20,766 nt of DNA, taken from contig DFBT01000121.1 in NCBI GenBank assembly GCA_002366725.1, positions 5,811 through 26,576 on the forward strand, in the 5' to 3' direction. A program made the position numbers and the translations under genes. The stretch is from Caldifarciminota bacterium UBA3073 (GTDB taxonomy: Bacteria > Hydrothermota > UBA3073). Positions 14,687-20,766 of the stretch are shown piece after piece (position 1 is the first letter of the stretch; each line of letters opens with the position of its first letter). Below the pieces are notes generated by a model, which saw only the letters and a list, made by a program, of their open reading frames with translations, was not told where the DNA came from and did not search any database.

Positions 14687-15013
14687 CAAAGTGATGGCTC
14701 TTTAAGTAAAGGTAGATTCACCCGAGCTCTTCTTTTGCCCTATCTTGCGGACAAAATACTGGGAGTAACGCATATTAATTAAAAGTCCTTGCATTGTGTC
14801 TGAGTTTTCGAGGAATAGTATGATAAACCTTGTGTCAGGTGGGAGTTGCTTCGGGGGTTGCTTCGGCTTCGCCTCGCCCTGTTAGATAGCTTTGCATCTA
14901 ACGGGGCGAGCAATGACATCCCTCGCAATGACATTACTCCGGATAACCACAATGATAAAGAAATCACGGTTAATCAGCGTTTACCTCTAAAGGCAGGACG
15001 TCCGATTTTTTTC
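14595..15013. other. Gene-poor spacer upstream of the sprA promoter
   Basis: No convincing gene lies between the DUF4416 promoter and the sprA promoter. The stretch holds the possible transposase remnant, then about 180 bases (14690-14860) in which I see nothing recognisable. A strong hairpin lies at 14873-14910. A direct repeat GCAATGACAT occurs at 14910-14919 and 14925-14934, and a phrase-like piece (AATCACGGTTAATCAGCG) lies near 14962. Confidence 0.65.
14873..14910. repeat. 15-bp-stem hairpin followed by GCAATGACAT direct repeats
   Basis: CTCGCCCTGTTAGAT (14873-14887) pairs with ATCTAACGGGGCGAG (14896-14910) at every position, with one T-G wobble, around an AGCTTTGC loop. GCAATGACAT follows at 14910-14919 and 14925-14934. 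No T-run follows, so it is not an obvious terminator. The GCAATGAC word also forms one arm of the 12161-12214 palindrome. Confidence 0.88.
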
Positions 15014-15042
15014 TTGACATTCGTGATAATTTGTGATATAAT
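15014..15042 (+). promoter_or_regulatory. Perfect consensus sigma-70 promoter of sprA
   Basis: TTGACA (15014-15019) and TATAAT (15037-15042) are both perfect consensus hexamers with the ideal 17-base spacer. Transcription would begin near 15049, leaving a leader of about 174 bases before the sprA start. Confidence 0.88.
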
Positions 15043-15048
15043 AAAAAA

Positions 15049-15222
15049 AGTCTCATATATGGTTTGCATTAACAAAGGAGGTAAACGGGAAACACCTGGT
15101 ATGGGGCCCATTTTTGGGTGAGTAGATTTTTCCGATAACACGGAGTATTTTAGAACTTGTGTAAGTGAACCCATTTAAATTAGGACTACTCACTCAATTA
15201 ATCGGGGCTCTGAGGAGGAAAT
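15049..15222 (+). promoter_or_regulatory. Folded 5' leader of sprA with an unused Shine-Dalgarno
   Basis: AAAGGAGGT at 15074-15082 has no start codon at normal distance. The nearest ATG, at 15101, opens only a six-codon frame. CCCA-ttt-TGGG forms a small hairpin at about 15108-15118. GGGTGAGTAG (15116-15125) can pair with CTACTCACTC (15186-15195) with one G-U, closing a 60-base loop that contains ACTT-gtgt-AAGT. The true ribosome site, AGGAGG at 15213-15218, lies four bases before the TTG start. It matches no riboswitch class I can name. Confidence 0.5.
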
Positions 15223-18200
15223 TTGGTTCCACTTATTCTCTATTCACTTCTCTCTTTTCTCACCTTAAAGGGAGAGTCTCTCTATTCTACCCGCGTGGAC
15301 ATAGATTGGAGTGGGAGATATATTACATATCTTAAGGTAAGAGATGGTGTATTCCTCGGTATGGAAGTAGTTCCCCTCGAAGAATATATAGATCATTCAA
15401 TGAGAAATGCCATACAATCTATGTGGAGCAGTACTGTTAAGGAAGAGATGGCGGGAGGGCAGAAGGTTGGAGAGGGACTCATACCCACCATATACATACC
15501 GATAAAATTTCCGACGCCCGTAGCGGGATTAATCGGCGAGGGAGGAGCCCTGAAGATATCCGGCAACGAGAGGATAGAATTCGGGGGCTCGAATACACAG
15601 GAGGTAGATCCTGTATACACTGAGACATACCAGAGGTCCCTTCTGCCGCAACTTGAGATGGAACAGCAATTGCGGGTGAATTTAGAGGGAACGATAGGAC
15701 AGAAGATACATGTATTTATAGACCACGATTCCAAGCGCGAATTTGATATTAAAAATACAATAAGGCTCCAATATAAGGGTGACGAGGATGAGGTGATAAA
15801 GGAGATAAACGCGGGTAACACGGATATATCTCTGTATGGTGGTATTATAGGAGCACCCACCGCCCACAAAGGCCTCTTCGGGATAAAGATGCTTGCAGGG
15901 ATTGGTCCATTTGACATCACCGCTATAGCGAGTAAAGAGGAAAGCGAGGTTGAACAAAAGAATTTTATTGGCGGGGCGATAGAGGATTCTGCAAAACTGT
16001 ATGATACGGATTTTATCAAGAACAAGTTCTTCAGTTTGAGGCATGTTACTTTGGGGAATGGTGCTGTTGTTGAGGTTGATTCTATTATTGATATAAAATT
16101 GTACCGATCTGCTGATCAAACTGAAGGAGATAATTATTGGATTTATTGGGGAGAGGCGATAGACTACAACATAGAGGCGGGAGAACCGGACACCGTAGGT
16201 GGTTTTTTTAAACTATTAGAGCAGGGTGATAAAGAAGACTTCGTATTAAACAGGAGTGATAAGATAATAGACTTGAGGGGCTACTTTGATTCCAGGGTAA
16301 TTGGATTTGTTCTCGTATACAAGACCACGGGCGGGACTGTGGATACTATAGGTGATAATACATCCGATCCCGACAGCGTATTACTTGGAATGCTTAAGAG
16401 GAGAAAAAATGACAAAGATCCGTGTTATGCCTCGTGGGAGTACGAATTGAAAAATATATATGCGCTTCCTGTGGGAAATATAACGCCCGAATCCTTCGAA
16501 ATGAAGATATTCAAAGAGAAAGCAGAGGGAGAGGATGAGGAATTTGTATCTGGAGATACCACCTTTCTTCAATATTTTGACATGGCAAAGGCAGACGGTA
16601 CAATAGATAGAAAGTTCGTAGATTTTAACCTTGGAATGGTTATATTCCCATATGAGAAACCGTTTATAGAACTCCCGGACCCCGACTCAATATACCAGAT
16701 TCGAAACCTGACCCCGGATATTGGCAGGAAATACTATATATGGATGAAATACAAGGGAATACAGAAAAGATATTCACTTGGACTCAATGTACTCGAGGGC
16801 AGTGAGAAGGTTACGATGGATGGTAGGCTATTGAAGAGAGGTGTCGATTACGATGTGAACTATGATTTTGGTGAACTCACATTCAGGGAAGGTGTGATAA
16901 GAGACCCAAATGCCAGAATAGTTATAGATTATCAACATCTGCCATTTATGCAGACCGCCTCCAAGAACCTACTCGGGGCAAGGGTGAATTATGACAGGGG
17001 AGGTAACCTGAAATTCGGCTCCACATTTATATATCACTCTTCGTCTTCCTTTGATAAGAGGCCAAAACTTGGAAGTGAGCCCACAAAGATAGTTCTCGGT
17101 GAGATAGACGGAAATTATTCGGCAGTTCCATCTTTGTTTACACATCTCGTTAACCTTGTCCCATTCGTGAAAACCGATGCCCCTTCGTCATTTAATTTAA
17201 GCTTTAAAATGGGTTTTTCTGCGCCCAATCCGAATACGAGGGGGAAGGTTTACATTGACGACATGGAGGGAACGAGGACATCCACATCTTTAGGGATAGG
17301 CAGGACAAATTGGGTTTACGGCAGTAAGCCACTTGGTATGGGCCTTAATGATTTTGAGCCACTCAGATGGTATAATCCGAGGGATGGCATAAGAAGAGGA
17401 GATATATATCCATCCCTGCCCGATTACAGAAAAAATGAAAAACAGAGTATACTGCGGATTGAGTGCAAAGGTGAATGGGGTAGTCTGCTCAGTCTCGTCT
17501 CAAGGGATGGCGCGGATTTTGAGAAATCCGAATTTTTAGAGTTGTGGGCGAGGGGAGATGGTACAATACATGTGGATATCGGTTCCAATATACCCGAAGA
17601 AGAGCTGTATAAAGACAAATGGGGTGAGATAAAGAGAAACGAATCGGACATTCCCCGCACAGAGGATGCAAATCACAATGGAAAACTCGATATCGGACTT
17701 GGTGAGGATACGGGACTGGACGGGGTTATGGGAAAGGATGAAGATAATGTAACCGGTGACGATGGAAATGACGATTATCATTACTCCGTAGATGATCCCG
17801 ATAATTACTCAAGGATAAACGGAACCGAGGAAAATGGCCGTTTTGATACGGAAGACCTCGATACAGACGGCTCACTGAATAAAAAGACCGATTATTTCTC
17901 TTTCAGAATGGACCTCTCGTCGGATGAACACCTCGTTCAAGAGGGAGAAAACGGGTGGAGACTGTATCGTCTTCCCCTACAGGAGGCGGAAGAGACCGGT
18001 AGCCCGAGGTGGTCGTTTGTGAGATATGCGAGATTATGGTTAGAGGGACCCGATACAGTGGATATTGCCACCATAGAGGTCGTTGGCAATAGGTGGGAGA
18101 AGAGGGGAGAGATCGAGCTCTCGTTCAGGGACAATCAGGAAAATACAGGAGTGCCTCCGTACGACCCACCGTATGAACCGGAGAGAGACCCATACGGTAG

Positions 18201-20493
18201 AGAGGAGAAAGAGAGTTCACTCTCTATGATATTTCACAATGGCGAGGAAGGCTCTGCTTATACCGTATACGGAAGCGAAAAAAAGTTCATTCAGTATAAT
18301 ACCCTTTCGTTGTACCTGAAGGGGGTCAACCTGACGGGCGAAGGGAAATTTTTTATCCGCGTGGGGGTAGATACATTGAAGTACTATGAATACAGGGTGA
18401 GTATACCCGAAGATTGGAGAGATATAAGGATACCACTGGATTCCCTCACACATCTCAAGAGAGAAAGAGATACCCTGCCACAGGATTCTCTATTTGGACA
18501 CGGCCTATCTGGCGGGGACAGTTGTTTCGTTCTGCGTAATCCATCCTTGACCAACATAAAAATGGTTGAAATAGGTGTTATACCGGATGAGGGAGTTGAT
18601 GGAGAGGTCTGGGTGGATGACATAAGGCTGTTAGATGTTGAGAAGAATACCGGACTCGCTGCGAGTGTAAACAGCACCCTCAAATTTGCCGACTTAATGA
18701 ATGTGACTCTTACATACAGCAGGCGGGACCCATATTTTAGAAAATTTACCGACAAGTTGTATCCCGAAGGTGGTCTTTCAAATTCCTACAAAACCACTTT
18801 CAGCCTGGGATTGGGGAAGTTCCTTCCCTCGTCGTGGGGTATTTCCGTTCCGGTACATGGGGGTATGAGCAAGACGACCGTCCTGCCTATGTATCCCACG
18901 AATTCAGACATTGTGCTTTCAGATGAGGAAAGTGAGAAAGAGAAAACGGTTACAAAACCGAGGAATATAACTATCGGATTCTCGAAAACAGGATCTGAAA
19001 ATAAGTTCCTTGCTTATACACTCGATAACATCACGGCAGATGCGTCTTACAGGGAGACTTTTTCTTATAGACCTACAGGCATAGACTCTGTGAAAAACAT
19101 AAATCTCTCTACGGGCTATGGATGCAGTCCCGAACTCGGCGAATTGAAACTGTTCGGGATGGGCGTAAAGTATTATCCCGACAATTTCCGTATAAGTTCT
19201 AACTACTCACGTTCGGAGACGAGAAGATACAAGGTCTCGAGAGATTCCATTGTGCTCGTGGAGAATCCAAATCCCATTGTTCGCACCGACAGAGCGAGCA
19301 TATCGTATTCTCCCGTAAATGCCATTACAAGTAGTTATAGTATCTTGTCCTCAAATGACATTAATTTCTCGAGGGAGGTTTCGAGGAGTGAGAATCTTGC
19401 CCTCAATTTTTCTCCCAATATATGGGATTTTACCACCCAAAAATTCTCATATACCTCAAAATACACCGAGAATAACAGCATAGAGAAGGTTGAGGTAGTA
19501 GATGGAGATACCCTGCCCGTAAGGGATGCAACCAATATAAATGCCGTTGATATTGACCTGGGGATCAATTTGCAGAAGATAGGGAACAAGGTCGGATTTT
19601 TACGGGGATTCACAAAGCTATTTACAAATCCGACCCTTTCTTACTCATTGTCGCGTTCCGCCGGTATGTACTCACTCCTTGCAAGGGCGAAAAGGGACTT
19701 CATATTCGGTTTCTCCCCCGATGCGGGGGTTGACAAAATCAATAGTGCGAAAGACAGCGAGAAGAGCACCGGCGATATCTCAATATCATCGGGCTTTAAA
19801 TGGAGTATTGTGAATTTCTCCCTCGCTTACCGTGAGGGTGAAAGTTGGGGCGGAACTATAGATAACAAGAGATGGAGTAAAAATAGAACCTACCCCGATA
19901 TTCGGTTTGGTCTATCTTCTCTTGAAAAATTCTGGAGATTCAAAAAACTGCTTTCGAGTTTAAGTCTCTCGGCGAATCTGAAGGTATGTGAGACTTACGA
20001 GGGTTATGCGATCGACGAACCCAGCGGGGAGACTCGGAATATCTCATTAACTCCCTCTCTTAATCTGCGGTGGAAATCGGGAATTTCATCGAGGATTTCC
20101 TCCTCCGTTTCGAGTAAATATACAAAAACACACACCGGTGGTAATGCATTTTTCGAAAAAGAGGACAGACATTTTGAGATCGGCGCATCCAATAGCTATA
20201 CATTCAGCGCTCCGACGGGAATGAAGCTTCCCTTCCTCAGCAATGTGAAGTTTGCGGGTAATCTAAATACAAACCTCGATATAAAATACACCTTTGATGA
20301 AGGGGAAAATATTACCAGGGACAGCAAGAGTAAGGATAGATACAGACTTACAATAACACCCGGGATGAGTTATAACTTCGCATCGAATATTACGGGTGGT
20401 GCAAAAATAGACTTCAGGGAGGATAATGACCGTATGACACGCATGCATACAAGAACGGTGGGCATGAGCGTCTGGGCAGATTTCAGGTTCTGA
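15223..20493 (+). CDS. sprA: SprA/Sov-type T9SS outer-membrane translocon
   Basis: SprA forms the large outer-membrane barrel through which T9SS cargo leaves the cell. The 1756-residue product has the family blocks in order. A short hydrophobic leader (VPLILYSLLSFLTL) comes first, then the first SprA core near residues 149-240 (QLRVNLEGTIGQKIHVFIDH, DEDEVIKEINAGNTDISLYG, LFGIKMLAGIGPFDITAIAS). The signature GKVYIDDMEGTRTSTSLGIG lies near 674. An acidic Asp/Asn/Gly-rich segment at about 814-885 (EDANHNGKLDIG, GEDTGLDGVMGKDEDN) is typical of the family. A Pro-rich VPPYDPPYEPERDPYG lies near 977 and GEVWVDDIRLLD near 1129. A long beta-rich C-terminal barrel ends in Phe (VWADFRF), a common outer-membrane signal. 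It is clearly shorter than the roughly 2400-residue Flavobacterium SprA. The start is TTG, chosen because AGGAGG lies four bases upstream. It has its own promoter and no T9SS neighbours inside the window. Confidence 0.93.
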   Translation: MVPLILYSLLSFLTLKGESLYSTRVDIDWSGRYITYLKVRDGVFLGMEVVPLEEYIDHSMRNAIQSMWSSTVKEEMAGGQKVGEGLIPTIYIPIKFPTPVAGLIGEGGALKISGNERIEFGGSNTQEVDPVYTETYQRSLLPQLEMEQQLRVNLEGTIGQKIHVFIDHDSKREFDIKNTIRLQYKGDEDEVIKEINAGNTDISLYGGIIGAPTAHKGLFGIKMLAGIGPFDITAIASKEESEVEQKNFIGGAIEDSAKLYDTDFIKNKFFSLRHVTLGNGAVVEVDSIIDIKLYRSADQTEGDNYWIYWGEAIDYNIEAGEPDTVGGFFKLLEQGDKEDFVLNRSDKIIDLRGYFDSRVIGFVLVYKTTGGTVDTIGDNTSDPDSVLLGMLKRRKNDKDPCYASWEYELKNIYALPVGNITPESFEMKIFKEKAEGEDEEFVSGDTTFLQYFDMAKADGTIDRKFVDFNLGMVIFPYEKPFIELPDPDSIYQIRNLTPDIGRKYYIWMKYKGIQKRYSLGLNVLEGSEKVTMDGRLLKRGVDYDVNYDFGELTFREGVIRDPNARIVIDYQHLPFMQTASKNLLGARVNYDRGGNLKFGSTFIYHSSSSFDKRPKLGSEPTKIVLGEIDGNYSAVPSLFTHLVNLVPFVKTDAPSSFNLSFKMGFSAPNPNTRGKVYIDDMEGTRTSTSLGIGRTNWVYGSKPLGMGLNDFEPLRWYNPRDGIRRGDIYPSLPDYRKNEKQSILRIECKGEWGSLLSLVSRDGADFEKSEFLELWARGDGTIHVDIGSNIPEEELYKDKWGEIKRNESDIPRTEDANHNGKLDIGLGEDTGLDGVMGKDEDNVTGDDGNDDYHYSVDDPDNYSRINGTEENGRFDTEDLDTDGSLNKKTDYFSFRMDLSSDEHLVQEGENGWRLYRLPLQEAEETGSPRWSFVRYARLWLEGPDTVDIATIEVVGNRWEKRGEIELSFRDNQENTGVPPYDPPYEPERDPYGREEKESSLSMIFHNGEEGSAYTVYGSEKKFIQYNTLSLYLKGVNLTGEGKFFIRVGVDTLKYYEYRVSIPEDWRDIRIPLDSLTHLKRERDTLPQDSLFGHGLSGGDSCFVLRNPSLTNIKMVEIGVIPDEGVDGEVWVDDIRLLDVEKNTGLAASVNSTLKFADLMNVTLTYSRRDPYFRKFTDKLYPEGGLSNSYKTTFSLGLGKFLPSSWGISVPVHGGMSKTTVLPMYPTNSDIVLSDEESEKEKTVTKPRNITIGFSKTGSENKFLAYTLDNITADASYRETFSYRPTGIDSVKNINLSTGYGCSPELGELKLFGMGVKYYPDNFRISSNYSRSETRRYKVSRDSIVLVENPNPIVRTDRASISYSPVNAITSSYSILSSNDINFSREVSRSENLALNFSPNIWDFTTQKFSYTSKYTENNSIEKVEVVDGDTLPVRDATNINAVDIDLGINLQKIGNKVGFLRGFTKLFTNPTLSYSLSRSAGMYSLLARAKRDFIFGFSPDAGVDKINSAKDSEKSTGDISISSGFKWSIVNFSLAYREGESWGGTIDNKRWSKNRTYPDIRFGLSSLEKFWRFKKLLSSLSLSANLKVCETYEGYAIDEPSGETRNISLTPSLNLRWKSGISSRISSSVSSKYTKTHTGGNAFFEKEDRHFEIGASNSYTFSAPTGMKLPFLSNVKFAGNLNTNLDIKYTFDEGENITRDSKSKDRYRLTITPGMSYNFASNITGGAKIDFREDNDRMTRMHTRTVGMSVWADFRF

Positions 20494-20635
20494 TATGAAA
20501 TTTGGACGCGGATTAACGCAGATGCACGCAGATAAACAAGAAAAATAATCCCAAAATATGCATTAACCACGCCTGCCTGCCGGTAGGCAGGGATGAGCAC
20601 AGATGTTCACAGATTATATAAGAGGCTTAAAGAAT
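20494..20635. repeat. Repeat spacer after sprA with an intact 20-bp palindrome
   Basis: Phrase-like words (GCGGATTAACGCAGATGCAC, then GCAGATAAACAAG at about 20511-20540, and GAGCACAGATGTTCACAGATT near 20594-20614, read in parts) flank CCTGCCTGCCGGTAGGCAGG at 20572-20591. That palindrome is the exact reverse complement of the copies at 7828, 7874 and 7915. No terminator is evident. Confidence 0.8.
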
Positions 20636-20766
20636 ATGGGCATTCACCTTTTGGATGAAAAACATTTAATTTTCGGGAATGTCCCAAAGTGTTATGACGC
20701 ATTAGAGCCATTTGTATGGATCTTAACAAGTTTCATCTCAACCTGTTTACCGATCCCTACGGATCC
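20636..20766 (+). CDS. Possible 5' end of an unidentified gene, cut by the window edge
   Basis: The frame from ATG 20636 stays open to the window end (43 complete codons). It begins MGIHLLDEKHLIFGNVPKCY and continues DALEPFVWILTSFISTCLPI. AGAGG at 20621-20625 is a weak ribosome site ten bases upstream. The frame is also open upstream to ATG 20603, but that part is repeat-derived. I recognise no family. The last 26 bases (20741-20766) resemble a repeat seen at 13837-13862, which lowers the chance that this is a real gene or may mean it is truncated by the repeat. Confidence 0.3.
   Translation, partial: MGIHLLDEKHLIFGNVPKCYDALEPFVWILTSFISTCLPIPTD
20741..20766 (-). repeat. Degenerate copy of the GTAG-loop hairpin element
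   Basis: Read on the minus strand, this segment matches 13837-13862 at 21 of 26 positions. All five differences are transitions. Its hairpin is GATCC-gtag-GGATC (20752-20765), where the other copy has GGTCC-gtag-GGACC. One of the stem pairs has changed on both sides. Confidence 0.65.

Noticed and set aside
14846..15121. 91-codon plus-strand frame before sprA
   Set aside because: It runs across the strong hairpin, the repeats and the sprA promoter. Its composition is that of translated repeat.

Overview
The window looks like a chromosome piece from an uncultured Gram-negative bacterium of the FCB neighbourhood, most like candidate phylum WOR-3/Stahlbacteria or a relative. This is inferred from three things. 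It carries a SprA-type outer-membrane translocon of the type IX secretion system (T9SS) and a T9SS cargo, but no other Bacteroidota hallmark. It carries families common in deep candidate phyla (DUF4175-like, DUF4416, orphan GlmL/MutL-like, S55-like peptidase). Its intergenic DNA is full of short phrase-like palindromic repeats. The taxonomy is a guess from memory, not a search result.

Layout: (1) 1-503, + strand: the end of a LytR_C-domain protein overlapping rsfS (ribosome silencing factor). (2) 712-7646, + strand: a compact three-gene block of a large membrane-anchored coiled-coil DUF4175-like protein, a membrane-anchored HELAH metallopeptidase and a 963-residue secreted beta-propeller protein ending in a T9SS sorting domain. 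(3) 7647-8090: a repeat-dense spacer. (4) 8091-12141, + strand: serS, then a GlmL/MutL-like ASKHA ATPase overlapping a conserved partner with a duplicated barrel-sandwich-like region. (5) 12220-14517, - strand: an S55-like serine peptidase whose catalytic halves are in the opposite order to B. subtilis SpoIVB, and a DUF4416 protein. (6) 14518-15222: a repeat- and hairpin-rich spacer ending in a perfect consensus sigma-70 promoter and a folded leader. (7) 15223-20493, + strand: sprA (1756 aa). (8) 20494-20766: repeats and a doubtful ORF start cut by the window end.

How the genes fit together: SprA would form the outer-membrane pore that exports proteins with C-terminal domains like that of the 4755-7646 product. 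The S55-like protease, the HELAH protease and the DUF4175-like protein are all predicted to work at the envelope. SerS, RsfS and the MutL pair are cytoplasmic housekeeping or metabolic genes.

The least explained material is non-coding: a perfect three-way-junction palindrome between convergent genes, a dispersed 20-bp palindrome, small GTAG/GTAT-loop hairpins with compensatory stem changes, and simple-word repeats that have replaced gene ends and even part of a coding sequence.
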